In this document: positions 44,961 through 55,400 of the stretch, piece after piece
Position numbering within the stretch: position 1 is the first letter of the stretch
Layout of the letters: each line of letters begins with the position of its first letter
Assembly (NCBI GenBank): GCA_028278345.1
Contig: JANQEL010000206.1
Location: forward strand, 1-64,000
Direction of reading: 5' to 3'
DNA length: 64,000 nucleotides
Source: Myxococcota bacterium
GTDB taxonomy: Bacteria; Myxococcota_A; UBA9160; UBA4427
Notes under the pieces: generated by a model
Seen by the model: the letters and a program-made list of their open reading frames with translations, nothing else
Databases searched by the model: none
Told to the model about the DNA's origin: nothing
Translations under genes and position numbers: made by a program

Positions 44961-45986
44961 ATGAAGATGCAAGTCTACGCGGCAATGGATCAACGCATGA
45001 GCCTCGGCGAGGTCGCAGCCCACGCGCATCGAGCCGAAGCGTTGGGGTACGATGGCCTGAACGTTCCGGACGCGCTGCACGACGGTTTGTTGATCGCCCA
45101 CGAAGCCCTGCGCTCGACCGAGTGCCTGAAGGTCGCGACCAGCGTGTTGGTCGCCTTCCCGCGCAGCCCGATGATCGTGGCGATCGCAGCTTGGGATCTG
45201 CAGAGCGCTTCGCGCGGCCGCTTCGAACTCGGTCTCGGCAGCCAGGTGCGCAGCAACATCGTGGCGCGCTACTCGACGTCCTGGGCCGCACCCGTGCCGC
45301 GCATGCGCGAGTACGTGCTCTCGTTGCGAGCCATCTTCGCGAGCTTCCAGCAGGGCGAGCCCCTTCGCTTCGAGGGCGAGCACTACCAGTTCACCAAGAT
45401 GCAGCCGTTCTTCAATCCCGGGCCGATCGATTTCAAGAAGCCGCCGATCTATCTGGGCGGTGTGGGTCCACTGATGACGGCGCTCGCGGGGGAAGTCGCC
45501 GACGGCCACATGAGCCACCCCACCCACTCGGCGCCGAAGGTGCTCGAAGAGCTTGCGCTGCCAGCGCTGCAGCGGGGGGCCGAGCGCAGTGGTCGCAAGC
45601 TCGACGATGTCGAACGCATGGCGGCGGGTATGGTGTCGACGGGCGTGGACGAAGCCGCAGTCGATGCCGAACGTGCGAAGAATCGCGAGCTGCTCGGCTT
45701 CCTCTATTCGACGCCGAGCTACTGGCCCGCCCTGGAGATCCATGGCTGCAAGGAGGTCGGTGAACAGCTCCACGCCATGACACGCGAGGGGCGTTGGGCC
45801 GAGATGCCGGGCTTGATCGACGACGATCTGCTCGAGACCATGATCCCGAGCGGCACCTACGACGAGATCGCGGACCGCCTGCGCGAACGCAATCGTGGGC
45901 TCGCGACCCAGATCACCTTCCCGATGCCCGACGATCCCGCGAACGACGCACGGGCTGCCGAGGTGATTCGCGCGCTGCGTCAGTAG
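44961..45986 (+). CDS. LLM-class F420-dependent oxidoreductase (TIGR03617-like)
   Basis: This is a 341-residue luciferase-like TIM-barrel enzyme. Typical segments are AHAHRAEALGYDGLNVPDALHDG, LKVATSVLVAFPRSPMIVAIAAWDLQ, GRFELGLGSQVRSNI and KKPPIYLGGVGPLMTALAGEVADGHMSHP. These fit the F420-associated subfamily TIGR03617 better than FMN-dependent SsuD types, but the cofactor cannot be proved here. The substrate is unknown. The ATG at 44961 is adjacent to GAGG; the in-frame ATG at 44967 has better spacing (six bases) and may be the true start. Its end overlaps the convergent GH84 gene by seven bases. Confidence 0.85.
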   Translation: MKMQVYAAMDQRMSLGEVAAHAHRAEALGYDGLNVPDALHDGLLIAHEALRSTECLKVATSVLVAFPRSPMIVAIAAWDLQSASRGRFELGLGSQVRSNIVARYSTSWAAPVPRMREYVLSLRAIFASFQQGEPLRFEGEHYQFTKMQPFFNPGPIDFKKPPIYLGGVGPLMTALAGEVADGHMSHPTHSAPKVLEELALPALQRGAERSGRKLDDVERMAAGMVSTGVDEAAVDAERAKNRELLGFLYSTPSYWPALEIHGCKEVGEQLHAMTREGRWAEMPGLIDDDLLETMIPSGTYDEIADRLRERNRGLATQITFPMPDDPANDARAAEVIRALRQ

Positions 45987-47416
45987 CGCTTCGCGCCGAG
46001 CGCATTTGCGGCCACTTGTTCGGCGTGATGCAGGAAGTCGTCTGCGAGGCAATGGGCTTCGAACAGGGCCGGGTCGTCACCGAAGCGCGCGCCTTCGTCT
46101 TCGTGGTTGCGGAGCTGCGGGTAGAGCACGCGCCTTGGGCCGTAGCTCGCCTTGCGGTGGGTGATCAGGTGGGTGAGCCGGCCTTCGAAACGCGAGAAGG
46201 CGAGAAAGCGATCCATCGCGCTCTGCGCACGGGTGAACGCAAGGTGGAGATCGACCGCAATGCGCATGCGTTGACACTCGCAGGCGTAGCTCTCGATCCA
46301 GGGTTCGATCTCGGCCAGGAGTGCGCGATCGTCCAACTCGTCGCGCAGGGCCTGGGCTGCGGCTTCGCGTCGCGCAACGGCGCGATCGAGTTCGGTGAGG
46401 CGGGCGTCGTGTTGGTCATCGTCGGCGTCGCGAAACGCACGAAAGCAGGCTTCGAGTTCGCGGTCGCGATCGTCCGGTGCCAGCGGAGAGAAGCGGTGGG
46501 CGGTCGCGAAGTCGGCGAAGGCCCGCGGCGCTCCGGCGCCGACGTCGCGGGTCGCTCGAACGAAGGAGGCTTCGGGGTCGTATGCGGCAGGGTCGGCGAG
46601 AAAGTCGCAGGCGGTGAACAGCGCGGTGCGCGAAGCGCGCGGGAACTCCATCGGATTGAGCATCACGCCACTCACCGATTCGACGAGGTCGGCGGAGCGC
46701 CCGGTGTAGGGTCCGAGGTGGAGCATCGGGCGCATGGGGCCGTCGGTCACCGGGTAGTTGTCCCACAACAGGATGCGTCGCCGTAGACAGCGGGCACGTT
46801 CGCGCGCTTCATCGGCGGTGACGGTGGGGCTCACGACGGTGCGCCCCGTCCAGGCGACTTCGATGCGCGGGTCGAGTTCGGCACCGAGGGTTTCGAGGTA
46901 GGGGCTGCCGCCCGTTCCGGCGTAGTCGGTGGGGGCGATCCAGAGCGTGCTTGCTTCTCCGATCGCGTTCGCGACGGCGTGAGCGAGTGAGACGTGCGCA
47001 TCGGCGAGCGTTTCGAAGGCGGCGCGATCGTCGTCGTGCTGCAGGGTGCTCGGCACATCGTCGAGCTGGAGCGAAAAGAAGCGACAACCGAGTTCGAGAA
47101 AGCGTGTGAACTTCGCGCACAGCAGTTCGACGTCTTCGCGCGCGCTGTAGTGGATCGAAAGCCCGGGGGAGAGCGCAAAGCCCACGCGCACGCCCACAGC
47201 CTCACCCCGCGATATCCACTGGGCGAAGCGCTCGAGATCGCGATCGGGATAGGGCTCGCGCCAACGCTCGCGCTGCAGTGGATCGTCCTTCGGCGCGTAG
47301 AGATAGGCGTTCATGCCGCGCTCGCCGATCTCGTCGATCAACGCGAGGCGTTCGCCTTCGTCGTACGCGCGTCCATAGAAGCCTTCGACCACTCCGCGGG
47401 TCTCGAATGCGCTCAC
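45980..47416 (-). CDS. GH84-family beta-N-acetylglucosaminidase
   Basis: This is a 478-residue protein whose catalytic domain matches GH84. It opens TRGVVEGFYGRAYDEGERL, then YLYAPKDDP, FALSPGLSIHY and the catalytic aspartate pair D119-D120 in FFSLQLDDVPST. WDNYPV and GVMLNPMEFP follow. GH84 enzymes remove beta-linked GlcNAc from glycans or proteins by substrate-assisted catalysis. There is no signal peptide, so it may work in the cytoplasm. The GTG at 47416 is chosen because GGAGA lies six bases upstream and it overlaps the preceding stop as GTGA. The C-terminal third is helical. Confidence 0.85.
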   Translation of the reverse strand: MSAFETRGVVEGFYGRAYDEGERLALIDEIGERGMNAYLYAPKDDPLQRERWREPYPDRDLERFAQWISRGEAVGVRVGFALSPGLSIHYSAREDVELLCAKFTRFLELGCRFFSLQLDDVPSTLQHDDDRAAFETLADAHVSLAHAVANAIGEASTLWIAPTDYAGTGGSPYLETLGAELDPRIEVAWTGRTVVSPTVTADEARERARCLRRRILLWDNYPVTDGPMRPMLHLGPYTGRSADLVESVSGVMLNPMEFPRASRTALFTACDFLADPAAYDPEASFVRATRDVGAGAPRAFADFATAHRFSPLAPDDRDRELEACFRAFRDADDDQHDARLTELDRAVARREAAAQALRDELDDRALLAEIEPWIESYACECQRMRIAVDLHLAFTRAQSAMDRFLAFSRFEGRLTHLITHRKASYGPRRVLYPQLRNHEDEGARFGDDPALFEAHCLADDFLHHAEQVAANALGAKRY

Positions 47417-47946
47417 GCGTTCTCTCCACCCTGATGGTCGATGCACGTCGCGCGACCGGGAAGCTGCAACGCACCACAGCCCTCGCGTTCGCAGCACGAG
47501 AGAGGGACGAACTCGCCGGCTTCGATCTGTTTGTCGAAGACCGCGCGCGAAACCGCGAAGGCGTGGGCCTCGCTCTTCGAGTCGGCTTCGGCGACGAGCA
47601 GGCAGTCGAGGCTGTGTTCGGGCTCGCCCGCACCTTCGGGAATTCCCGAGCCCGGGTGGACGCCGAGAGGTTCCGGACAGAAGAAGACGTACATCCCGTA
47701 GAAGCGGTCGTGGTACCAACGGCCCCGGGCCACGGCGTCTTCGAGATAGGGGCGCGGGTTCGAGACCAGGTTCGGGTTCAACACCGAGCGATAGCCCTCC
47801 CAGGTCATGGGCAGGCGCCGCGGGTCGTGCTTCTCGCGCACGAAGCGTTCGGTGGCGAGCCAGCCCTCCACCAGACAGCGGGGGCAGATCGGATGGCGGG
47901 TCGCGTCGAAGTGGCCATCACACTGCAAGCACCGGGAATCGCTCAT
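47413..47946 (-). CDS. Zinc-ribbon-type protein of unknown function coupled to GH84
   Basis: This is a 177-residue protein that I do not recognise. It starts SDSRCLQCDGHFDATRHPICPRC, a four-cysteine zinc knuckle. It ends with a second cysteine set (LSCCEREGCG...GRATCIDH). The middle part includes YEDAVARGRWYHDRFYGMYVFF-like aromatic sequence. It has no signal peptide or membrane helix. Its TGA overlaps the GH84 start as GTGA, so the two proteins are probably made together. The ATG at 47946 was chosen because the cysteine motif begins there. Confidence 0.65.
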   Translation of the reverse strand: MSDSRCLQCDGHFDATRHPICPRCLVEGWLATERFVREKHDPRRLPMTWEGYRSVLNPNLVSNPRPYLEDAVARGRWYHDRFYGMYVFFCPEPLGVHPGSGIPEGAGEPEHSLDCLLVAEADSKSEAHAFAVSRAVFDKQIEAGEFVPLSCCEREGCGALQLPGRATCIDHQGGENA

Positions 47947-47998
47947 GGCCTCGCTACTATTTGCGAGTTCGAAGAATGAGGACGAAGGGACGACGCGC

Positions 47999-48412
47999 AT
48001 GAGTATGGTTCGTATCGACATCGACTACGAGGGCGATCTGCACACCCGCGCCGTGCACGGGCCATCCGGCGCCGAGCTCTCGACCGACGCGCCCGTCGAC
48101 AACCAGGGACGCGGCGAGAGCTACTCGCCGACCGATCTACTCGCCACTGCCTTCGGCTGCTGCATGATGACCATCATGGGCATCGTCGCGAAGCGCGAGG
48201 GTTGGTCGCTCGAGGGCACGCAGATCGAGGTCGAAAAACACATGAAGGAAGAACCGCGCAGGGTGGGGCGCCTGGTCGCCCGCTTCACGATGCCCGCCGG
48301 GCTTCCCGAGAAGGCCCACAGCGTGTTGCGCAACGCCGCGCGCACCTGTCCCGTGGCGCAGAGTATCCATCCAGACATCGAGCTCGACGTGAGCTTCGAC
48401 TGGGGCGCCTAG
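47999..48412 (+). CDS. OsmC/Ohr-family protein
   Basis: This is a 137-residue protein of the OsmC family. It has a beta start (VRIDIDYEGDLHTRAVHGPSGAELSTDAP), the central helix SPTDLLATAFGCCMMTIMGIVAKREG with the first catalytic cysteine, and the second in ARTCPVAQSIHPDIELDVSF. Both peroxidatic and resolving cysteine positions are filled, so thiol-dependent hydroperoxide reduction is likely. It is more like the YhfA/OsmC-like branch than Ohr. It ends four bases inside the convergent protease gene. Confidence 0.88.
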   Translation: MSMVRIDIDYEGDLHTRAVHGPSGAELSTDAPVDNQGRGESYSPTDLLATAFGCCMMTIMGIVAKREGWSLEGTQIEVEKHMKEEPRRVGRLVARFTMPAGLPEKAHSVLRNAARTCPVAQSIHPDIELDVSFDWGA

Positions 48413-49530
48413 CGGCGATCGCGGATCTCTTCGAGCTTGATGTCGAACTCCTGCACGCGGCCTCCCCGGTCGACGTGTACCGTGACGCTCTCGCCTGGTT
48501 GCCGCGTGTCGAAGGCGCGATAGAGATCGTCGAAGCTTCGCACCGGCATGTCGTCGACCCCGACGATCACGTCCATCGAGTAGACGCGGCGTCGCCGATC
48601 GATCCGCAGCGGTTGCAGGCCGGCGTTGGCGGCGGGGCCTCCCGGCACCGTCTCGCTGACGATCACGCCCTCGATCCCCCACGACGCGGCCTGTTGATCC
48701 GAGAGAATGCTGACGCCGATCCCCACCCGGCGCACGCGACCGTGTTGGATCAGTTGGGGCACGACGCGCTTGACCGTATCTATCGGCACCGCGAAACCGA
48801 TCCCTGCGCTCTGCCCCGTATTGCTGATGATCTGGGTGTTGACACCGATCACGCGGGCGGAGGAATCGAGCAGCGGGCCGCCCGAGTTGCCGGGGTTGAT
48901 CGAAGCGTCGGTCTGGATGACGTCCTCGATGGTGGTTCCCGCCAGCGAAGTCATCTCGCGACCCAACGCGCTGATCACGCCCGTCGTGAGGGTGAGATCG
49001 AGACCGAAGGGGTTGCCGATCGCGAGAACCTTCTGGCCGACGACGAGCCGGCTCGAGTTTCCGTGAGCCAGGGGAAGCGGCGGCGAGATACTCGAGTCGA
49101 GTTTCAGGACTGCGAGATCCTTGTAGGGATCGCCGCCGACGAACGTCGCGTCGTAGGCCTTGCCATCCGCGAAGCTCACCGAGAACGCATTGCTGCCCTG
49201 GACCACGTGGTAGTTGGTCACGATGTGGCGTCGGTCGTCCCAGACGAAGCCGGAACCGGTGCCCGCTTCACGCGCGCGGCGCGAAAGCCCGAAGAAATCG
49301 CGCTCGACCTGGATGCTCGTGACGAACACCACCGAACTCGAGGCGTTGCGAAAGACCTCGATGGTGTTGCGCTCGTTTTCGAGCAGGGCGGATGGACCGG
49401 GCGGTTCAGTCACGCGGTCGGTCGTCGGGGCCGTCTCGCGCGGTTCGCCGTTGCTCTCGACGCTACATGCGAAGAGCACGAACAGCGAAGCCGCCAAGGT
49501 CAGAAGATTTCGCGATCGCGCGCTCGTCAT
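48409..49530 (-). CDS. HtrA/DegP-like serine protease lipoprotein
   Basis: This is a 373-residue trypsin-like protease. The signal peptide ends in the lipobox VLFAC (C22), so it is lipid-anchored, unlike soluble DegP. The catalytic triad is H108 (TNYHVV), D138 (YKDLAVLK) and S216 (GNSGGP). One PDZ domain fills about 265-370. Length fits the one-PDZ DegS/HhoB type. It should act in periplasmic protein quality control or stress signalling. The ATG at 49530 gives the complete lipoprotein signal. Confidence 0.92.
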   Translation of the reverse strand: MTSARSRNLLTLAASLFVLFACSVESNGEPRETAPTTDRVTEPPGPSALLENERNTIEVFRNASSSVVFVTSIQVERDFFGLSRRAREAGTGSGFVWDDRRHIVTNYHVVQGSNAFSVSFADGKAYDATFVGGDPYKDLAVLKLDSSISPPLPLAHGNSSRLVVGQKVLAIGNPFGLDLTLTTGVISALGREMTSLAGTTIEDVIQTDASINPGNSGGPLLDSSARVIGVNTQIISNTGQSAGIGFAVPIDTVKRVVPQLIQHGRVRRVGIGVSILSDQQAASWGIEGVIVSETVPGGPAANAGLQPLRIDRRRRVYSMDVIVGVDDMPVRSFDDLYRAFDTRQPGESVTVHVDRGGRVQEFDIKLEEIRDRR

Positions 49531-49672
49531 GCGTCGAAGCCCCGGGTGTGATGGAGAGCTCACGATATCACGGAACCGTTGCCCGCCGAGTTTTGGCTGG
49601 CCTACCGTTGCCCGCCCGAAATCGTGCGTCCCCCGATTCGCCGCAAGGCGTCGCAGGTACAAGGAAGAAGCC

Positions 49673-50542
49673 ATGAAGTTCTGGCAGGCCCTCTCGTTCT
49701 CCGAACCCGATCAACTCCTCGACGTCGCAAAGACCTGCGAAGAAGTCGGCTTCGAGGGAGTCTTCGTCTCGGACCACATGTTCTACCCCGCCGAGTTCGA
49801 GAAGAAGTACCCGTACTCGGAAGATGGCAACCTCGACGCCTTCACCCCGGAAACACCGTGGCCCGATCCGTGGGTGACGATCGGCGCCCTGGCCGCCGTG
49901 ACCGAGCGCCTCCGCTTCACGACCTTCATCTATATCCTGCCCCTGCGGAACCCGATCGAAGTCGCCAAGTCGACCTCGACCATCAACGTGCTGAGCAACG
50001 ACCGCTTCGCCCTGGGGATCGGCGCAGGCTGGATGAAGGAAGAGTTCGACACCATGGGCGTCGACTTCAAGACCCGTGGCAAGCGCCTCGACGAGATGAT
50101 GGAGTCGATGCGCAAGTTGTGGACCGGCGAGATGGTCGAACACCACGGCGACCACTTCGATTTCGGTCCCCTCTCGATGTGCCCCGTCCCGGCGAAACCC
50201 ACGCAGATCTGGGTAGGTGGCATCAGCAACCTGGCGCTCAAACGCGCCGCTCGCATCGGCGACGGCTGGTTGGGTTCGGGGCAGACGGCCGACGAAGCCG
50301 TCGAACTGCTCGGCAAGCTCCACGGCTACCGCAAGGAATTCGGTCGCGAGAACGAACCCTTCGAGACCATCGTGCCGCTTGCGACCCCACCGACCCCGGA
50401 CGATCTGAAACGCCTGCAGGACGCCGGTGCCGATGGAACGGTCAGCTACCCCTTCCCCTACACGATCGGTCCGGGCACGACCCTCGATCAGAAGAAGGCC
50501 TACCTCGAGGGCTTCGCGAACAGCGTGATGAAGATGATCTAG
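49673..50542 (+). CDS. LLM-class F420-dependent oxidoreductase (TIGR03619-like)
   Basis: This is a 289-residue luciferase-like enzyme. It opens KFWQALSFSEPDQLLDVAKTCEEVGFEGVFVSDHMFYP. LRFTTFIYILPLRNPIEVAKS, FALGIGAGWMKEEF and PTQIWVGGISNLALKRAARIGDGWLG mark the F420-type TIGR03619 group. AAGGAAGAAG precedes the ATG. The substrate is unknown. It is only 14 bases upstream of a YtkA-like lipoprotein gene, so it may share a transcript with the copper-oxidase locus. It is only distantly similar to the LLM enzyme at 44961. Confidence 0.87.
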   Translation: MKFWQALSFSEPDQLLDVAKTCEEVGFEGVFVSDHMFYPAEFEKKYPYSEDGNLDAFTPETPWPDPWVTIGALAAVTERLRFTTFIYILPLRNPIEVAKSTSTINVLSNDRFALGIGAGWMKEEFDTMGVDFKTRGKRLDEMMESMRKLWTGEMVEHHGDHFDFGPLSMCPVPAKPTQIWVGGISNLALKRAARIGDGWLGSGQTADEAVELLGKLHGYRKEFGRENEPFETIVPLATPPTPDDLKRLQDAGADGTVSYPFPYTIGPGTTLDQKKAYLEGFANSVMKMI

Positions 50543-50556
50543 GCGGGTTGGACGCG

Positions 50557-51000
50557 ATGCCAGCGCATTGCCGACACCACCTGGTCTTCGTCGTTGCGGT
50601 CGCGTTGGCGACTGCGGGTTGCGAAGACCAGGGGGCCCCGGTCGAACCGGTGCCCGCCTCCGAGGGCGGAACCGCGTCGACGCTCGACGGGCGCTATCGC
50701 GTCGAACTGCGTCCGGCGCAAGCGAAGGTTCCCCTCGGCACGATCCACGAATGGATCGCGCAGGTATCGCGCGAGGACGGCGGCGCGGTCGAAGGTGTGA
50801 CCATCACCTTCGACGGGGGAATGCCCTCCCACGATCACGGCTTCACCACGGCTCCGCGCGTCGTGACGGACGCCGCCCCCGGCCGCTTTCGCGTGCAGGG
50901 AGTGCGCTTCCACATGAGTGGTGCATGGGAACTCCGCGTCGACGTCCGCGACGCCACGGGGAGCGATCGCGCGGTCTTCCAGGTCGAGGTCGCGCCGTGA
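50557..51000 (+). CDS. YtkA-like lipoprotein
   Basis: This is a 147-residue lipoprotein. The signal peptide ends in LATAGC (C22). The mature domain (about 50-147) is an all-beta YtkA/FixH-like fold: YRVELRPAQAKVPLGTIHEWIAQV, a central MPSHDHGFTTAPRV with clustered Met and His, and VRFHMSGAWELRVDV. The Met/His-rich loop could bind copper; this is inference. It is followed after 31 bases by a MauG-like gene. Confidence 0.75.
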   Translation: MPAHCRHHLVFVVAVALATAGCEDQGAPVEPVPASEGGTASTLDGRYRVELRPAQAKVPLGTIHEWIAQVSREDGGAVEGVTITFDGGMPSHDHGFTTAPRVVTDAAPGRFRVQGVRFHMSGAWELRVDVRDATGSDRAVFQVEVAP

Positions 51001-51031
51001 CGCGCGCCGGTGGGCGCGCCAATATCGGGTG

Positions 51032-52330
51032 ATGATCCGCCTCGCATCGCTATTGCTGCTCGTGCTCGCACTCGGATGTCAGCGCGACGATGCGCTGCAA
51101 GTGCCCGAGGCGAGAGCCGACGCGGGCTGGTCACCGACCGAGCTCGCCCTGCTGACTTCGCTCTCGATCGCCCGCCCGCCCGAGCCGCCTCCACAGCCGT
51201 CGAACCGCTTCGCAGACGATCCTCGCGCCGCCGAACTCGGCCATCGTCTCTTCTTCTCGCCAGCGCTGTCCCGCAACGGCGCGATCGCGTGCGTGAGTTG
51301 TCACGAGCCGCAGCGGCTCTTCACCGACGGGCGGGTGACTTCGATCGGCCTCGCGAAGACCGATCGCAATGCGCCCACCCTGGTCGGGGCGGCGCATTCG
51401 CGCTGGATGTTCTGGGACGGGCGCCGCGACAGCCTCTGGGCCCAGGCCCTCGCTCCCTTCGAAGCGCCGGCTGAAATGGGAAACGACCGCGTCGCCGTCG
51501 TGCGAACCGTATTGAACGACCCCTTGCTGGGCACCCGGTATCGCGAGTTGTTCCGCAACGCACCCGCGAGTGACGAGATCGCGAACTGGCCGCCCCACGC
51601 GAGCCCGGTTGGCACGAAGGAGGAGCAAGCGGACTGGAACCGGATGAAGAAGCGCGACCGCGAAGCCATCGACCGCGCCTTCAGCCAGATTGGCAAAGCC
51701 ATCGCCGCCTATGAACGTCTGCTGCAGCCGGGACCCTCGCGCTTCGATCGCTACGCCGCGCGTGTGGCTGCGACGTCGGGTGCCGTCGATGAAGAAATCC
51801 TCTCGAAGGAAGAAGTCGAAGGTCTGCGGCTCTTCCTCGACGGCGAACGAACGCTCTGCCTTCGCTGTCACAACGGTCCACTTCTCACGAACCAGAGCTT
51901 TCACCACGTGGCAACGGCCATCGGTCCGAGTGGACTCCCCGAACTGGGGCGCTTCCTCGGCATCCAGGCCGTGTTGATCGAACCCTTCAACTGCCTTGGC
52001 CGCTACAGCGATGCCCGCCCGGAAGAGTGCCTGGAGCTTCGCTTCCTCGACAAGGCACACGTCGGGGCCGAAATGGGCAAGTTCAAGACGCCGACTTTGC
52101 GCGGGCTATCCCGCACGGCCCCGTACTTCCACGACGGCCGCGCGGCGACGCTGGCCGAAGTCATCGACCACTACGCGCGTTCGGACCTCTCGAGATTCAC
52201 GAACGAAATCACACCTCTGGACCTCGATGAGCGCGAAAGTCGCGCATTGATTGCGTTTCTCGAGAGCCTCGATGGCGGGATCGCAGCCGAAGCGAAGTGG
52301 TTGGCCGTCCCCCCTCGCGAGATCCCCTGA
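51032..52330 (+). CDS. MauG/CcpA-like di-heme cytochrome c peroxidase lipoprotein
   Basis: This is a 432-residue lipoprotein with lipobox LALGC (C16). Two heme-c motifs are present: C87-VS-C90-H91 and C276-LR-C279-H280. The first half has the family segment HRLFFSPALSRNGAIACVSCHEPQRLFTDG; the second has MGKFKTPTLRGLSRTAPYFHDGRAATL, supplying a probable distal ligand. Family members reduce H2O2 (CcpA) or oxidise protein side chains to mature cofactors (MauG). Sequence alone does not separate these. It lies between the YtkA-like gene and the giant copper-oxidase/di-heme fusion. Confidence 0.88.
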   Translation: MIRLASLLLLVLALGCQRDDALQVPEARADAGWSPTELALLTSLSIARPPEPPPQPSNRFADDPRAAELGHRLFFSPALSRNGAIACVSCHEPQRLFTDGRVTSIGLAKTDRNAPTLVGAAHSRWMFWDGRRDSLWAQALAPFEAPAEMGNDRVAVVRTVLNDPLLGTRYRELFRNAPASDEIANWPPHASPVGTKEEQADWNRMKKRDREAIDRAFSQIGKAIAAYERLLQPGPSRFDRYAARVAATSGAVDEEILSKEEVEGLRLFLDGERTLCLRCHNGPLLTNQSFHHVATAIGPSGLPELGRFLGIQAVLIEPFNCLGRYSDARPEECLELRFLDKAHVGAEMGKFKTPTLRGLSRTAPYFHDGRAATLAEVIDHYARSDLSRFTNEITPLDLDERESRALIAFLESLDGGIAAEAKWLAVPPREIP

Positions 52331-52495
52331 CTGCGAACGGAAATCGAGTCCCCGAGCGATTTCGCTCCCGTTCTCGACGCTCTCGCGTGTATTCTGGCAA
52401 TGCGAGTCGCCACCGCGCGCTGCCCCCCACTCGCATGCGGCATGCGTTGGCGCTTCGCGTTCCCGCACCGGTCGATGCTGTCTTGGAGCCCCCGC

Positions 52496-55400
52496 ATGCC
52501 CCTTCCTCCGCTGGCCCGCCGCCTGGGTCTGCTCGTCGTCGTTCTCCACCTCCTTCTATTGCCCCCGGCGGTCGCGCTGGCCGACGCCGTGAACGGCGAG
52601 TGGGGGCCGGTGATCGCCTGGCCGCACATACCCGTGTCGGCTGCGAACCTCCCGGATGGACGCATCCTCACCTGGTCGGGCAGTGAGCGGGACACCTGGC
52701 CCACCGACGAACAGACCTACAGCGCGACCTGGAACCCCGAGACGAACGAGTTCATCGAGATCTTCCACGACGGGCACAACATGTTCTGTGCCCATCTCGC
52801 CATGATGGAAGACGGCCAGGTATTCGTGAACGGCGGGCGCAACCAGACGAACAGCCCGTGGACGAGCCTCTTCGACTACCGCGACGACCAGTGGACGCAG
52901 ATCGAAGACATGGCGACCGGGGGTCGCTGGTACGCGGTCACGCTGGCCATGCCCAATGGTGAGATCATCACCAACATGGGTACGGCGTCGAACTTCCGGA
53001 ACCCGGAGAAGTGGTCGGAGGAAGGAAGCTGGGAGGTCCTGAACGGCATCGATTGGAATGCGATGCGCACGCGTCGCGATGGCACCGACGGTGATCGCCG
53101 CTGGTGGGCCAACCTGACGATCACCCCCTTCGGTGAGATCTTCCACTTCTGGGATACGGTCGAAAGTCACCTGATCGATCCGACGGGGGTCGGGAGTTTC
53201 CGCGACGCCGGTCTGGTCGCGGACTCGAGCGACTACTCGCCTGGCGTGGCGATCCAGTTCGCCGAAGGCAAGATGCTCGTGGCGGGCGGCAACCAGGGCA
53301 GCTGGGATACCGGCTCGCAACGTCAGGCCTTCGTCGTCGATCTGAACGGCACGCCCACCATCACCGGTACGGGCGACATGAACCGCCGACGCACCTTCGC
53401 GAATCTCGTGACCCTGCCGAACGGTGAGGTGATCGCCATCGGAGGCAATACTTCGGGGCAGGGGTTCAGCGACGTAGGCACGGTCTACGAAGCCGAGATC
53501 TGGAACCCCGACACCGGCAGCTGGCGTCTCGTCGCCGCGATGAGCGTGCCGCGCAACTATCACTCGACCGCGTTGCTGTTGACCGACGGCCGGGTGCTCG
53601 CCGCCGGCGGTGGCTACGGCGCCAGCAATCCGATCCCCGCGAATCACCAGGATGGCCAGGTCTACACGCCTCCCTATCTCTTCTCACCGGCGGGCGGGCT
53701 CGCCACGCGCCCCGATATCTCTTCGGCGCCGGGCACGGTGATCCACGGAAACGACATCGCGCTCACGGCGACGCCGGGGATGGATCGCTTCACGATGGTC
53801 CGGATGGCCTCGACCACCCACGCGGTGAACACCGACACGCGCTTCCACGAGGTGGCGTTCAGCGAGGACGCGCCGGGCAGCTACACCCTGAGTCCGACCG
53901 ACAATCCGAATCTCCTGCTGCCGGGCTATTGGATGTTGTTCGCGATCGATGCGGCGGGTGTTCCTTCCGTTGCGCACGTGATTCGCGTCGGCCGCGCCAT
54001 CGCAGACGAGCCGTGGCAGTTCGTCAAGTTGACTTCGCTTTCGGAAGAGAACGGTCAGAGCTTCGCGGCGATCGCCGAACTCGGCGTCTACGACGGAAAC
54101 GGCGAGGCGATCGACTCCGCGCTGTGGACGGCGAGCGCGGACAGTGAAGCGAGCGGCAACGGTGCTGCGCTGGGCATCGACGGTGATCCCGGCACGTTCT
54201 GGATGAGCGAGACGAGCGGCGCACCCCACCCTCACGAGTTCGTGTTGGATCTCGGGCGCGGCCACGAGATCACGGGGATCTCCTACCTGCCGCGGCAGGA
54301 CAGCGCCGATGGACGCATCGAGCAGTACGAGGTGCGGCTCTCCGAGGACGGCATCACCTACACCCCCGCGCTCGCGCGCGGCAGCTTCGAACCCTTCGCG
54401 GGCGGCGGCACCGCGATCGAGTCGCTCGCGCCCGCCCACTACCAGCTCGGCGTGCTCTCTGCCGACGAGCCCGTCTTCATCGATCGCTCGTACGTCTATA
54501 CCTCGGTCCCGTCGGATCTCGAGGGCGCGACCTCGGTGCAGACGGCGAACAACGACAAGCGCATGCCGATCAGCATCACGATCGGGCTCTCGGCCCCGCG
54601 CACCGTCTACCTCGGCTGGGACGATCGCGTGGCCGCGATTCCCTCCTGGCTCGCCAGCTGGGAACTCGTGCCCGACTGGTTGATCGAAACCGACGACACG
54701 AACTTCCGTGTCTACCGCCAGGGCTTCCCGGCGGGCGATGTGGTGCTCGGCGAAACCGAGAACACCAGCGGTCCCCTCTCGATGTATGTGATCGCGATTA
54801 CCGACGGTCCACCGGCGCAGGATGTCTACTTCGACACCGAGGTCCCAGTGGTCGACGTCGAGATCGACGCCTCTCCCGCCGCCGCCACCGATTCGGAAAT
54901 CGCCTTCTCGGCAACGCCGGCCGCGACCCTCGAGTACCAGTGGTCCTTCGGCGACGGTTCGGCACCGACTGTCTTCGACTCCGATCCCACGGCCCTCCAC
55001 ACCTTCGTCGCGCCGGGACGCTACAACGTCGTACTCACCGTGCGCGATACGGTCAGCGGGGACGAGCAGTCGTACTCGATCACGCAGATCATCTACGACG
55101 CCTCGATCGATCCCCTCGACGACGGGCTGCGGCGGCTCTCCTCTTCGAGCGTCGCCTACCATCCGACGCGCGACGAAATCTGGAACGTGAACCCCGACAA
55201 CGACACGGTCGCAGCGGTCGATCCCTCGATGCTGCTGCCCGCAGCCGAGGTCGGTGTCGGCGATGAACCCCGCGCGCTGGCCGTGGCTCCGGACGGGCGC
55301 GTCTGGGTGGTTTCGAAGGGCGCGTCCCAGATCGACATCGTCGATCCGCTCACGCGCACCGTCGACGAAACGATCGCGCTCTCCGATGGTGTCGAAGGCC

